From: Glaciimonas sp.
Lineage (GTDB): Bacteria > Pseudomonadota > Gammaproteobacteria > Burkholderiales > Burkholderiaceae_D
Direction of reading: 5' to 3'
Assembly: GCA_012927625.1 (NCBI GenBank)
Contig: JABBOV010000022.1
Location: forward strand, 62,001 to 126,000
DNA length: 64,000 nt
Every line of letters begins with the position of its first letter. The stretch's first letter is position 1. Below, one piece after another: positions 47,486 to 56,976 of this stretch. The notes beneath the pieces are model-generated. The model saw nothing but the letters and a program-made list of their open reading frames with translations. It was not told where the DNA came from and did not search any database. The translations under genes were made by a program, and so were the position numbers.

Positions 47486-48856
47486 ATGGAATTTGATGGT
47501 GTAATGCACGCGCTTGGGATGGTGTTCCAAGTGTTTCTCCTTGATCTGATCCTGAGCGGCGACAATGCGGTCGTGATTGCACTTGCGTGCCGGTCGCTTC
47601 CACCGCAGCAAATGCGCAAAGTGATTCTGATCGGTACGGGCACTGCCATTTTTCTACGCGTCATATTAACAACTGTTATTACATACCTACTCAGCATTCC
47701 ATCGCTCCGACTGATAGGCGGGTTAGTGCTGATCTATATTGCCATCAAGCTCATTATGGAAGAGGAGGCGGAAGCCGAAGAGGAATTAGAACCTCAGGTA
47801 GCTAACGATGCCATCACAACCAGTGAAGAAAATGCAACAACAAATAAAATGTGGTCAACAGTCGGTATCGTGGTCATAGCCGACTTGGTGATGAGTGTGG
47901 ACAATGTTGTCGCTCTGGCTGCTGCTGTGCAAGGTAGTGTTTTCTTTCTGGTGCTCGGTCTTCTATTCAGCGTTCCACTATTGATGTATGGCAGCCTTTA
48001 TGTCACCAAACTACTGAATCGTTACCCGATCTTGGTACCTGCTGTGGGCGCCCTATTGGGTTGGATTGCGGGAGATATCAGCATGTCAGATCCGCTGATT
48101 GCTAATTGGGTTAATACACAATCGCCAGCACTCGCAATCGTAATGCCATTGCTTTGCGCAGTTTTTGTTCTTTTGCAAAGTAAAATACTGAAAGAAAATC
48201 GTCATAATCAGGGCGTCAAAATTTTGGGCCAGGCCCCGAAAGCACCTCTTTCTTCGCTGATACTGTCCATGAATGAGCCACCATCCGTGGCCATAAAAGC
48301 GAAAGACGTTTCTTCGAATTTTGTTCCGAAAAGTGCATCAGAACAATCTCAACCTAACTATGCAGCACAAATAATGGTAGTTGAAAATGGGCTTAATATC
48401 CCAGCGAAAAACAGTCAAATAACAAGCACTGTGATGACTAAAGCTCCTGAATATCCATGGCACAAACAATTGCCTTTTTCATTGCCTGGTTTGAAGCGAA
48501 GCGCCTTGATTGTTGCTGCAATTTCGATTGTTTTAATCGTCTTCTTTCTATTCAGCTATTTTAGTAAAAATTTTATGCCCGTGCCAGGGCAGTTGGTTCG
48601 TTACGATTGCCCAGGATTTCGCGGGATTTTTTCTCTCTATTACAAACAAGGGGGAGAGGAAATTCAGATCCGCTCTAATGGTAATGTGATTGATGGCGTT
48701 ATTCATTATGGAAAAATTGACTGGAAAAATTATAACGACGCAAGTGCTGCAGTTGGATTTATGCCACCCCAAGAAATAGTCAGTTATGCTAAATCAGTAC
48801 AAATAAATGGTGGAAATTTTGTTGAGATAATGTGTCCGCGCATTGAAAACCCTTGA
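47486..48856 (+). CDS. TerC-family membrane protein with C-terminal extension
   Basis: The first 240 residues are a TerC domain: LLDLILSGDNAVVIALA near residue 15 and IADLVMSVDNVVALAAA near 132 carry the paired Asp-Asn motifs of this metal-exporter family. A low-complexity linker (about 245-330) and an extra transmembrane segment (about 340-361) lead to a soluble domain of about 90 residues with two Cys (YDCPGF and EIMCP). TerC proteins are linked to Mn2+ export and loading of secreted metalloenzymes. TTGGAGTAAAAAATA precedes the ATG, 42 bases after the NRAMP-like stop, so the two are likely co-transcribed. Confidence 0.85.
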   Translation: MEFDGVMHALGMVFQVFLLDLILSGDNAVVIALACRSLPPQQMRKVILIGTGTAIFLRVILTTVITYLLSIPSLRLIGGLVLIYIAIKLIMEEEAEAEEELEPQVANDAITTSEENATTNKMWSTVGIVVIADLVMSVDNVVALAAAVQGSVFFLVLGLLFSVPLLMYGSLYVTKLLNRYPILVPAVGALLGWIAGDISMSDPLIANWVNTQSPALAIVMPLLCAVFVLLQSKILKENRHNQGVKILGQAPKAPLSSLILSMNEPPSVAIKAKDVSSNFVPKSASEQSQPNYAAQIMVVENGLNIPAKNSQITSTVMTKAPEYPWHKQLPFSLPGLKRSALIVAAISIVLIVFFLFSYFSKNFMPVPGQLVRYDCPGFRGIFSLYYKQGGEEIQIRSNGNVIDGVIHYGKIDWKNYNDASAAVGFMPPQEIVSYAKSVQINGGNFVEIMCPRIENP

Positions 48857-49214
48857 ATTTTTCAAATAACTCAACAGAACATGCCTTAGGAAATATTGGA
48901 TATGACTGCCGCGTGAATGATCTAATGAGTCCAGCGGCGAGTCGGGGGATTGCCTTATTTATTGACGGTGCCAGTGGCACTTAATATCGTATGCTTTTGC
49001 CTTTACTACCACTGTATTGGTGGTGGGCACGGGCAGCGTAAGCTGGGTGTTCGTCGCAGATTTACTAGCGCCCTGCATTTCGATTCTTGTGGCAGGTAGC
49101 GATTGTGAAGCGATGGCTAATCACCACTGCGGCGCACGAAACATAGATTTCTTACTATCAACGATCCCCTCCACCGGAACGGTTCGCTGTGCATGACACA
49201 TCACTGGAAAACCG
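48857..49214. other. Gap before the ATP-grasp/PLP pair
   Basis: No supported gene in 358 bases. A plus-strand frame of about 58 codons (near 49018-49195, ending VRCA before a stop) contains several Cys and hydrophobic residues but lacks a good start or ribosome site. It could be a degraded gene or a small peptide; nothing decides it. Confidence 0.4.
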
Positions 49215-50450
49215 ATGTCCGACAATATTGAATCTGCAGCGCACCCCTTTCCCCCTCTTATCGGGGTTGCCCCTCTGATGCGGCGCGCCTTCCTCAACGA
49301 AGACCTTAGGCCGTTGGGAGCGGAGTTGCTGGCACGTGCCCAGGCAAATCCCGCAGACGCCCATGCTTACCTGGATTTTTCAACCGTGCTGCAACTGACC
49401 AACAATCGGGAAAGCGCGCTAGCGGTGCAGGCACAAGCGATTGAACTTCAGTCTCTATACTCGTTGCCGGCACGCCAGTCAGAGCCCGGTCTGCGCCTAT
49501 TGGTGATTATGGGACTGGGCGATCTGATGTCAAATACGCCTATTGAATTTCTGCTGGAAGACTCGGATGTTTCCTTGGACATGCTGTATGTCACTCTGGA
49601 ATCGGCGTGGCCAGAAACCGTCCCGGATCATGATGTGATGATGGTGGCGGTGGCTGAGTCCGCAGATAACCAGCCTTTGCTTCAGCGTCTTGCCGGGCTT
49701 GTCGCCAACTGGCCGCGCCCGGTTATCAACCTGCCCGAATACATTGCCGTCCTCTCGCGCGATGGCGTCTGCGCCGCCTTGCAAAATAGTCCCAATCTTG
49801 ACATGCCGATCACAGCGCGCGTTGAAAGAGCAGCGTTGCAGGCGCTGGGCGCTGGCGCGACGACAGTCGGCGCGCTTCTGCCACAGGACGATTTCCCATT
49901 GATCGTGCGACCTATCGGTTCACACGCCGGTCAAAACCTGGAAAAAATGATGCACTGTGGCGATGTCGCCGACTATCTGGCGCGGGTTGATGCAGAACAA
50001 TTCTATGTGTCGCGGTTTGTCGATTATCGTAACGCCGACGGCTTGTTTCGCAAATATCGGATCGCTCTGATCGAGGGACGATCCTTCGTGTGTCATTTCG
50101 CTGTGTCCGCGCACTGGATGATTCACTATCTCAATGCGGGAATGGACGCAAGCGCTGAAAAGCGCGCGGAAGAAGCCGCATGCATGGCCAATTTTGATAC
50201 GGAATTCGCCCTGCGTCACGCACCGGCCTTGCACGCCATTTACCAGCGCATGGGGCTTCCTTACCTGGGGATCGATTGTGCTGAAACCAGTGCGGGCGAT
50301 TTGCTCATCTTCGAGATCGATAACGCGATGGTCGTTCACGCCATGGATGACGAACAAATGTATCCGTATAAAAAACCGGCCATGCAAAAAGTGTTTACAG
50401 CATTTCGCCAGATGCTGGAAAACGCTCGCCATATGACAGTGGCTGGCTGA
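49215..50450 (+). CDS. ATP-grasp-like protein of unknown role
   Basis: The 411-residue soluble protein has a helical, TPR-like N-terminal part (about 30-80), a middle domain (about 95-200), and a C-terminal half resembling ATP-grasp ligases: FPLIVRPIGSHAGQNLEKM (the ATP-binding Lys/Arg loop region), YRIALIEGRSFVCH, and YLGIDCAETSAGDLLIFEID with FEIDNAMVVH, where Mg2+-binding acidic and Asn residues are expected. Such enzymes join a carboxylate to an amine or thiol. The product is unknown. It is two bases from the next gene, so the pair is an operon. Confidence 0.65.
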   Translation: MSDNIESAAHPFPPLIGVAPLMRRAFLNEDLRPLGAELLARAQANPADAHAYLDFSTVLQLTNNRESALAVQAQAIELQSLYSLPARQSEPGLRLLVIMGLGDLMSNTPIEFLLEDSDVSLDMLYVTLESAWPETVPDHDVMMVAVAESADNQPLLQRLAGLVANWPRPVINLPEYIAVLSRDGVCAALQNSPNLDMPITARVERAALQALGAGATTVGALLPQDDFPLIVRPIGSHAGQNLEKMMHCGDVADYLARVDAEQFYVSRFVDYRNADGLFRKYRIALIEGRSFVCHFAVSAHWMIHYLNAGMDASAEKRAEEAACMANFDTEFALRHAPALHAIYQRMGLPYLGIDCAETSAGDLLIFEIDNAMVVHAMDDEQMYPYKKPAMQKVFTAFRQMLENARHMTVAG

Positions 50451-50452
50451 GT

Positions 50453-51973
50453 TTGTTAAGCGAGCTATCGCCACAGACGCTTTCCATCACGCTGCCCAGT
50501 ACATCTGCTTTACTGGTCTCGGGTGGCGACACGCGCATCGTGCTCGACCCGGTTTCCGGTCTGTCGATGTATGGCTGTCGTCCCTACCCGGACCCAGACC
50601 TGGTTGCGCTCGGGTCGTCTACGGCGTCCGTAATTTCGGAAGCCGGGATCGCAGCGTCCAGCGCTCTGCGCCAAACCTGCCTGGATCAATTGCAGCACCA
50701 ATCCCCGATATCGGTTTACGCAACGCACGTGGAACGACTGCGCTCGGAATTGCTGCTGCTGTGCGGCTTTTCTCGGGCTGACGGCGTCAATGTTGTATTG
50801 GCCGCCTCCGGGACCGATCTGCACTTGTTGACGGCCCAATGGCTAAGACCGCAGCGCACTGTGATGATCATGCCCACAGAAACCGGGAGCGGACTACCGG
50901 CGGCAGTGCAAGGCCAACATTTCAATCGCCGCTCCGCTTGCGGCGGTGCAGTCCCGATCGGAACCTTGGTGAGCGACTGGCAGGGCGATCTTTTCACGCT
51001 ATCGGCCCGTGCAGCGGATGGCACGTTGCACGACTGCGCCCGGGTTGATGCCGAATGCATCGCCCGTGTCACCGAAGCGGCCGAAGCAGGGCAGCAAGTG
51101 CTGCTGATATTGACCGACGTGAGCAAAACGGGCCTGATGGTGCCGAGTATTGAGACAGTCCTGGCCTTGAAGCGGCGTTGGCAGACCCAAGTAGAGGTGC
51201 TGGTGGATGCGTGTCAATTTCGGCTTTCAGCCAAAACGATACGGGCTTATATTTCTCAAAACTGGATGGTGGCGCTAACCGGCTCGAAGTTCATAGCCGG
51301 CCCGACTTTCAGCGGCGCCCTGATTATTCCACCCGCTACCGCGACGCGTTATCGAGATAGTGCATTGCATCCTGGTGCGCGCGCTTATTCCAGTGCCGCC
51401 GATTGGCCTTTGGGCTGGTTGGCGGGCCGGTCTTTGTTGGCAAACCCGAATTTCGGCTTGTTGTTGCGATGGGAAGCGGCAATCACGGAACTCCGAAGCT
51501 TTTGTGCGGTTCCAGAGCCGTGTATTACGGCGTTTTTGCGCCGCTTTGCGAAGGCAGTGCACGAGCGTCTGGCGCGCGATGCCTGCTTTGAAGCGTTGCC
51601 AGTACCGGTGCTATGCCGCCGTGCACTATGTAACGAAGAAGAACAACAACGCTGGGACACCGAGCAAACCATTTTTTCTTTTCTGCTGCACGTACCTGAC
51701 GGCCGCGCCGGCCGCCGGCTTTTAAGTCGTGCAGAAACCGAACGGCTGCATCAAGTGTTACGTATTCCCGGCGCGGACAGTGGCACGCGTCGCTTTCAAT
51801 TGGGGCAGCCGGTTCCTTGCGGTAATCGTGAAGGGGTGCCGATTAGTGCATTGCGGCTATGCGTGAGCGCGCCCATGATTGTGGCCGCGTGCGCAGATGC
51901 AGGTGCTGACGCCACGATCGCGGATGCAATCTCTGCTTTGGATAAAATCAGTCATATTCTCTTGGCAATCTGA
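50453..51973 (+). CDS. PLP-dependent aminotransferase/desulfurase-like protein
   Basis: A 506-residue protein with a fold-type I PLP enzyme core: VEVLVDACQFRLS (the cofactor-binding Asp) and VALTGSKFIAGPTFSGALI, where Lys of GSKF is the likely PLP lysine. The Asp-x-x-Gln pattern is like cysteine desulfurases and related class V enzymes, but the rest is divergent and no mobile Cys loop is evident. The start is taken as the TTG at 50453, three bases after the previous stop codon; the ribosome site is weak. It probably acts with the ATP-grasp-like protein on the same small molecule. Confidence 0.65.
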   Translation: MLSELSPQTLSITLPSTSALLVSGGDTRIVLDPVSGLSMYGCRPYPDPDLVALGSSTASVISEAGIAASSALRQTCLDQLQHQSPISVYATHVERLRSELLLLCGFSRADGVNVVLAASGTDLHLLTAQWLRPQRTVMIMPTETGSGLPAAVQGQHFNRRSACGGAVPIGTLVSDWQGDLFTLSARAADGTLHDCARVDAECIARVTEAAEAGQQVLLILTDVSKTGLMVPSIETVLALKRRWQTQVEVLVDACQFRLSAKTIRAYISQNWMVALTGSKFIAGPTFSGALIIPPATATRYRDSALHPGARAYSSAADWPLGWLAGRSLLANPNFGLLLRWEAAITELRSFCAVPEPCITAFLRRFAKAVHERLARDACFEALPVPVLCRRALCNEEEQQRWDTEQTIFSFLLHVPDGRAGRRLLSRAETERLHQVLRIPGADSGTRRFQLGQPVPCGNREGVPISALRLCVSAPMIVAACADAGADATIADAISALDKISHILLAI

Positions 51974-52123
51974 CGCGCCGCGAATGTATTGTAGGAGCAT
52001 CATCGGTGGTCAATCCAAACCAAGATAGCTTTTCAGGAATTGATATTTTCCGGTAGGGTTCGATTTCCATTTGGATATCACTTGATTAAGCATCCGGCGC
52101 CACCACCAAAAGGGTATATCTGC

Positions 52124-53857
52124 TCAAAAAAGAAAATAGCGCTGCGCCATCGGTAGCGCCTGGGCCGGTTCGCACACCAGCAATTCGCCATTGGCGCGGA
52201 CTTCATAGGTTTCTGGGTCGACTTGCATCTGCGGCGCCAGATCATTGTGAATCATGTCGCTTTTACGCAAATGCCGCATATTTTTGACCGCAATTAAGGT
52301 CTTGTTCAATTTCAATTGTTCGCCGATACCGAGATCGATGGCTGCTTGCGAGACAAAGGTAAATGACTTTTTCAGGCCGCCGCCAAAGGCGCCGAACATC
52401 ATCCGGTAATGCACCGGCTGCGGCGTCGGAATCGAGGCATTCGGATCGCCCATTTGGGCAGCGGCGATCATCCCGCCTTTCAGGATCATCGATGGCTTGA
52501 CGCCGAAGAATGCCGGCTTCCACAACACGATGTCGGCAATCTTGCCCACTTCGAGCGAACCAACTACGTGTGAAATGCCGTGCGTGATCGCCGGGTTGAT
52601 GGTGTATTTGGCGATGTATCGCTTGGCGCGGAAGTTGTCATTGGTGGATTTATCCTGCACCGTAGAATCTAACTCTCTGCCAGCAGGCGGCTTGAGCCAG
52701 CCGCGTTGCGTTTTCATCTTGTGCGCGGTTTGCCAGGTGCGCATGATGACTTCGCCGACGCGGCCCATCGCTTGCGAGTCGGACGACATCATGCTGATCG
52801 CGCCAAGGTCATGCAGGATATCTTCGGCCGCAATGGTCTCGCGCCGGATGCGCGATTCGGCAAAGGCAATGTCTTCCGCAATCGCCGGATCGAGGTGATG
52901 GCACACCATCAGCATGTCCAGATGTTCGTCCAGCGTGTTGACGGTATAAGGCCGGGTCGGGTTGGTCGACGAGGGCAGCACATTGTCTTGCCCCACCGCG
53001 GCGATGATGTCGGGCGCATGGCCGCCGCCTGCGCCTTCGGTATGAAAGGTGTGGATAGTACGATCCTTGAAAGCGGCCAGCGTGTGTTCCAGGAATCCGC
53101 CTTCGTTAAGCGTGTCGGAATGGATCGCAACTTGCACATCCATCCGGTCGGCCACCGACAGGCAATTGTCGATCGCGGCCGGGGTGCTGCCCCAGTCTTC
53201 GTGTAGCTTGAGGGCAATCGCGCCGGCGTTGACTTGCTCTTCCAGTGGAATCGGCAGGCTGACATTGCCTTTGCCGAAAAAGCCGAGATTCATCGGAAAA
53301 GCGTCAGCGGCCATCAGCATCGAATGTAAATGCCACGGTCCCGGCGTGCAGGTAGTGGCGGCAGTGCCAACGGCGGGCCCGGTGCCGCCGCCCAGCATGG
53401 TCGTCACGCCCGACATCAACGCTTCTTCGATTTGCTGCGGACAGATGAAGTGGATATGCGCATCGACGCCGCCGGCGGTGACGATTAAACCTTCGCCGGC
53501 GATGATTTCAGTCGCACCGCCGATAACCATGGTGACGTTGGATTGAATGTCTGGATTGCCTGCTTTGCCGATGGCAGCGATCAAGCCATTCTTCAAGCCG
53601 ATATCGGCTTTGACGATGCCCCAGTGGTCGAGAATCACCGCGTTGGTGATGACCGTATCCATCACGTCGGCGTGGTTGCGCTGCGACTGGCCCATGCCGT
53701 CGCGAATCACTTTGCCGCCGCCGAATTTGACTTCTTCGCCGTAAGTAGCAAAGTCTTTTTCAATCTCGATAAAGAGTTCGGTATCGGCCAGACGGATACG
53801 GTCGCCTGTGGTGGGGCCGAACATTTCCGCATAGGCTTGGCGAGAGATTGTGCTCAT
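52124..53857 (-). CDS. ureC: Urease subunit alpha
   Basis: Catalytic subunit that hydrolyses urea to ammonia and carbamate at a Ni2+ pair. The 577-residue protein has all metal and catalytic residues: His134 and His136, the carbamylated Lys217 in ALKLHE, His246, His272, the flap Cys319 and His320 in MVCHHLD, and the Asp in SSDSQAMGR. Its start overlaps the ureB stop by four bases. No ureE, ureF or ureG follows; the next gene to the left is convergent (the PLP-like gene). Confidence 0.98.
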   Translation of the reverse strand: MSTISRQAYAEMFGPTTGDRIRLADTELFIEIEKDFATYGEEVKFGGGKVIRDGMGQSQRNHADVMDTVITNAVILDHWGIVKADIGLKNGLIAAIGKAGNPDIQSNVTMVIGGATEIIAGEGLIVTAGGVDAHIHFICPQQIEEALMSGVTTMLGGGTGPAVGTAATTCTPGPWHLHSMLMAADAFPMNLGFFGKGNVSLPIPLEEQVNAGAIALKLHEDWGSTPAAIDNCLSVADRMDVQVAIHSDTLNEGGFLEHTLAAFKDRTIHTFHTEGAGGGHAPDIIAAVGQDNVLPSSTNPTRPYTVNTLDEHLDMLMVCHHLDPAIAEDIAFAESRIRRETIAAEDILHDLGAISMMSSDSQAMGRVGEVIMRTWQTAHKMKTQRGWLKPPAGRELDSTVQDKSTNDNFRAKRYIAKYTINPAITHGISHVVGSLEVGKIADIVLWKPAFFGVKPSMILKGGMIAAAQMGDPNASIPTPQPVHYRMMFGAFGGGLKKSFTFVSQAAIDLGIGEQLKLNKTLIAVKNMRHLRKSDMIHNDLAPQMQVDPETYEVRANGELLVCEPAQALPMAQRYFLF

Positions 53858-54165
53858 TTTAATTTCCCCATTACTTTGCCATTGAAGCCATAGACCACGC
53901 GATCACCACCTAAGGCGACCAATTCGACGGTGCGTTTCTGGCCGGGCTCAAATCGGACTGCCGTGCCGGCCGCGATATTGAGTCGCATGCCGTAAGTTGC
54001 ATCGCGCTCAAACTGCAAGGCCGGATTGGTTTCAAAAAAATGGAAATGCGAACCCACCTGAATCGGCCGGTCGCCACTATTGGCCACTATCACCGTAGTG
54101 GTCCGCATGCCGACATTGAGTTCGATCTCGCCGGGTTCAATCAGCATTTCGCCTGGGATCATCAA
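53854..54165 (-). CDS. ureB: Urease subunit beta
   Basis: The 103-residue beta subunit. It begins [19 protein letters not shown] and contains [15 protein letters not shown] and [18 protein letters not shown], both strongly conserved. It assembles with UreA and UreC into the urease trimer. The gene overlaps ureC by four bases (ATGA) and follows ureA after eight bases, so the subunits are translated together. Confidence 0.97.
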   Translation of the reverse strand: MMIPGEMLIEPGEIELNVGMRTTTVIVANSGDRPIQVGSHFHFFETNPALQFERDATYGMRLNIAAGTAVRFEPGQKRTVELVALGGDRVVYGFNGKVMGKLK

Positions 54166-54173
54166 ATAACCCT

Positions 54174-54476
54174 TTAAGGAATCGGATTGTGAACGGTAAC
54201 AAGCTTGCTACCATCAGGGAAAGTCGCTTCGACTTGTATATCCGGGATCATCTCGGCGATGCCGTCCATCACATCGGCACGGGTCAGAATTTTGCTGCCG
54301 CCAGACATCAATTCAGCCACTGTTTTACCATCGCGCGCACCTTCCATGATGGCGGCGGAAATCAGCGCAATGGATTCGGGATAATTGAGTTTCAGGCCAC
54401 GTGCCTTGCGGCGTTCTGCCAGCAAGCCCGCTGTAAAAATTAGCAACTTATCTTTTTCTCTGGGGGTCAAATCCAT
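54174..54476 (-). CDS. ureA: Urease subunit gamma
   Basis: The 100-residue gamma subunit, [20 protein letters not shown] at the N terminus and [18 protein letters not shown] at the C terminus, both diagnostic. The ATG at 54476 is the family start; the frame is open from 54548. TGGAGATACG lies before the ATG. The gene starts 46 bases after the ureD stop. Confidence 0.97.
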   Translation of the reverse strand: MDLTPREKDKLLIFTAGLLAERRKARGLKLNYPESIALISAAIMEGARDGKTVAELMSGGSKILTRADVMDGIAEMIPDIQVEATFPDGSKLVTVHNPIP

Positions 54477-54522
54477 CGTATCTCCATTTGTTTTGCAGGT
54501 TGGTGCTGCGCAAGCCGACTCA

Positions 54523-55404
54523 TTAAGTATTCCAGATGCGCGGTACAACCGCCGCGCAAGCCATTAATTCCGGTCGAAGATGTTGCCATACACATAGCAT
54601 TACACGGCGTGCAATCTCGCTGGAATTGCCCAGATAACGCGCTACCAATACCGCTTTCGATTGGCTGATGCCAAACGCGTCTGGGTTGCCGCTAATTGCC
54701 GCAACTTCTTGCCTAATCGCGTTCAGCAATGATACCGGCAGCGATTTTCCTACTGCGATCATGGTCGCACATACGGTCTTGCCGGATAATCCCAGCGGAC
54801 TGAACATGGATGCGCTGCCACCCGACAATGCGCCTTGCTCCCACCAGATCAAATGCCCATCGCGCCGGATGCTGGTGCGTTGCGTAACTGTGCCGCTATT
54901 GAACGATTCGCCCGATGCGGTACGGCCAAAGCACAATATTTCGCACCCAATATAACGGGCGTCATCGGCGAGCGAGATCGACTGCGTCAACGCAACCTGC
55001 GCTGCATCAAAAAAGATAGTCTCTTGCGGTAGCCATTCCAGCTTGGCGCAGGCACCAAGCTCCAGGCTGATATCTTGCCGCGAAATGCGGCCGTTGGCCT
55101 TGTACCACTTGGCGGCGCCGGGCGTGGTCAGGAAAGCGTGTGCGGCGTCGCCTGCTTTCGCCACCAGCGTCAAAGCGTCGCCACCCACCACGCCACCGGG
55201 CGGATGCACCACAATCGCGTGACACACCTGCGCACCTTCCGGGTATAGTGGTTTTTGTACCCGCAGCGGGCCGCAGTGAGTCCGTTCGATCAAGCGCGTG
55301 GTGCCTGCATCATTGGCAAAACCCAATACTAGCCGGGCTTGCCAATGAGACGTAGGCGACCCCGCATCGGCAATTGCAAAGTCAGCGGCTTCATTAATTT
55401 TCAT
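54523..55404 (-). CDS. ureD: Urease accessory protein UreD
   Basis: Scaffold for nickel insertion into urease together with UreF and UreG. The 293-residue protein has the family segments [12 protein letters not shown] (near 67-78), [13 protein letters not shown] (about 92-104) and [14 protein letters not shown] (about 122-135). It stands between urtE and ureA in the same direction. Its usual partners UreE, UreF and UreG are not next to the structural genes here. Confidence 0.95.
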   Translation of the reverse strand: MKINEAADFAIADAGSPTSHWQARLVLGFANDAGTTRLIERTHCGPLRVQKPLYPEGAQVCHAIVVHPPGGVVGGDALTLVAKAGDAAHAFLTTPGAAKWYKANGRISRQDISLELGACAKLEWLPQETIFFDAAQVALTQSISLADDARYIGCEILCFGRTASGESFNSGTVTQRTSIRRDGHLIWWEQGALSGGSASMFSPLGLSGKTVCATMIAVGKSLPVSLLNAIRQEVAAISGNPDAFGISQSKAVLVARYLGNSSEIARRVMLCVWQHLRPELMACAAVVPRIWNT

Positions 55405-55411
55405 AATGAAA

Positions 55412-56110
55412 CTATACTGCCAAGTGCCGCTTTACATCCTCACTATTCATCTGATCCTGGGTACCGCCTGCGACTACTTCTCCGCGTGAAAGCACCACGA
55501 ATTTATCGGCCAGAGCGTGTGCAAAATCGAAATATTGTTCACATAGAAGAATGCCGATATCACCGCGCTGACGCAACAACCGGATCACGCGTTCGATATC
55601 CTTGATGATGGAAGGTTGAATCCCTTCGGTCGGTTCGTCGAGAATTATCAGCTGCGGTTCTGCCAGCAAAGCGCGAGCAATCGCCAGTTGCTGCTGTTGA
55701 CCGCCGGACAAATCGCCGCCCCGACGTTGCAACATTTCTTTCAATATTGGGAAAAGTTCATATACTTCACCCTTGATGACCGATGCCTTTTTTCCGGACT
55801 TGGTTGCCATGCCCATTAAAAGATTTTCCTCGACCGTCAGGCGGGCAAAAATTTCACGACCCTGCGGCACATACGCAATGCCCAAGGCAGCGCGTGCGTG
55901 CGGTGAGAGCTTGGTAATAATGCGTCCACTGAATGTCACGCTGCCTTTGGCAACCGGCAACACGCCCATCAAACATTTGAGCAAGGTCGTTTTGCCGACA
56001 CCGTTACGGCCCAGCAGAGCCAGGCACTGGCCTTTTTCGACCGTGAACGAAACACCGCGCAAGGTGTGCGAGGAGCCGTAATATTGGTTTAATTGTTCAA
56101 TTTGCAGCAT
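55412..56110 (-). CDS. urtE: Urea ABC transporter ATPase UrtE
   Basis: One of two ATPases of the urea importer. The 232-residue protein has Walker A GRNGVGKTT, the ABC signature LSGGQQQQLAIARALL, Walker B LIILDEPTEG and the LivF-like C terminus. It starts MLQIEQLNQYYGSSHTLRG. It follows urtD after 11 bases and precedes ureD by seven. Confidence 0.95.
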   Translation of the reverse strand: MLQIEQLNQYYGSSHTLRGVSFTVEKGQCLALLGRNGVGKTTLLKCLMGVLPVAKGSVTFSGRIITKLSPHARAALGIAYVPQGREIFARLTVEENLLMGMATKSGKKASVIKGEVYELFPILKEMLQRRGGDLSGGQQQQLAIARALLAEPQLIILDEPTEGIQPSIIKDIERVIRLLRQRGDIGILLCEQYFDFAHALADKFVVLSRGEVVAGGTQDQMNSEDVKRHLAV

Positions 56111-56121
56111 CGTTGTTTAGC

Positions 56122-56976
56122 TTAGCGCCCCAGGTAGACTTCGATCACGCGCTCATGCGCTTGCACCTGTTGCATCGTGCCCTGCGCCAGCACCGAGCCT
56201 TCATGCAGCACCGTAACTTTGCCCTGTTGTGCGATCTCGGTGACGAAACCCATATCGTGTTCGACCACCATGATTGAATGTTTGCCGCGCAACTCGTTCA
56301 GCAGCTCGGCGGTGCGCGCGGTCTCGGCGTCGGACATGCCGGCCACCGGTTCATCGAGCAAAATAAGTTGCGGCTCTTGCATCAGCAACATGCCGATTTC
56401 CAGCCATTGCTTTTGCCCGTGAGATAGCAGACCTGCCGGACGAATTTCTTGCCCGTTGAGGCGAATCAGTTTCAAGATTTCGTCGATCTTGCCTTTTTGT
56501 TCCGACGACAGGCTCGAAAATAGCGTCGGTTTGACACGCTTATCCATCTTCATTGCCAGCTCCAGATTTTCGAACACAGTGTGTTGTTCGAAGACCGTCG
56601 GACGCTGAAATTTGCGACCGATGCCGGCATCGGCGATTTCGTATTCGGTCATCTTGGATAAGTCCATGGTCTGACCGAAAAAAGCGGTGCCGGAACTGGG
56701 TCGTGTTTTGCCGGTAATGACGTCCATCATGGTGGTTTTGCCCGCTCCATTGGGGCCGATGATGCAACGCAGTTCGCCAACGGAAATATCCAGGCTCAGA
56801 TTATTCAGCGCTTTAAATCCATCGAATGAAACAGTGACTTCTTCCAAATACAAAATAGCGCCGTGGGTAGTATCAAGACCGTCCCCCTTGACGCGGCCGT
56901 ACGATGCGCCTTGGTCGCCATATTCATCGCGTTGATCGCCCTGGTATCTCTGATCGTGCGCTAATGCTTTGCTCAT
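56122..56976 (-). CDS. urtD: Urea ABC transporter ATPase UrtD
   Basis: The LivG-like ATPase, 284 residues, with Walker A GPNGAGKTT, the signature LLSHGQKQWLEIGMLL and Walker B LILLDEPVAGMS. The first 45 residues are a polar extension (MSKALAHDQRYQGDQRDEYG) before the ABC domain. The start at 56976 overlaps the urtC stop by four bases (ATGA); the frame is open further upstream inside urtC but is not coding there. Confidence 0.93.
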   Translation of the reverse strand: MSKALAHDQRYQGDQRDEYGDQGASYGRVKGDGLDTTHGAILYLEEVTVSFDGFKALNNLSLDISVGELRCIIGPNGAGKTTMMDVITGKTRPSSGTAFFGQTMDLSKMTEYEIADAGIGRKFQRPTVFEQHTVFENLELAMKMDKRVKPTLFSSLSSEQKGKIDEILKLIRLNGQEIRPAGLLSHGQKQWLEIGMLLMQEPQLILLDEPVAGMSDAETARTAELLNELRGKHSIMVVEHDMGFVTEIAQQGKVTVLHEGSVLAQGTMQQVQAHERVIEVYLGR

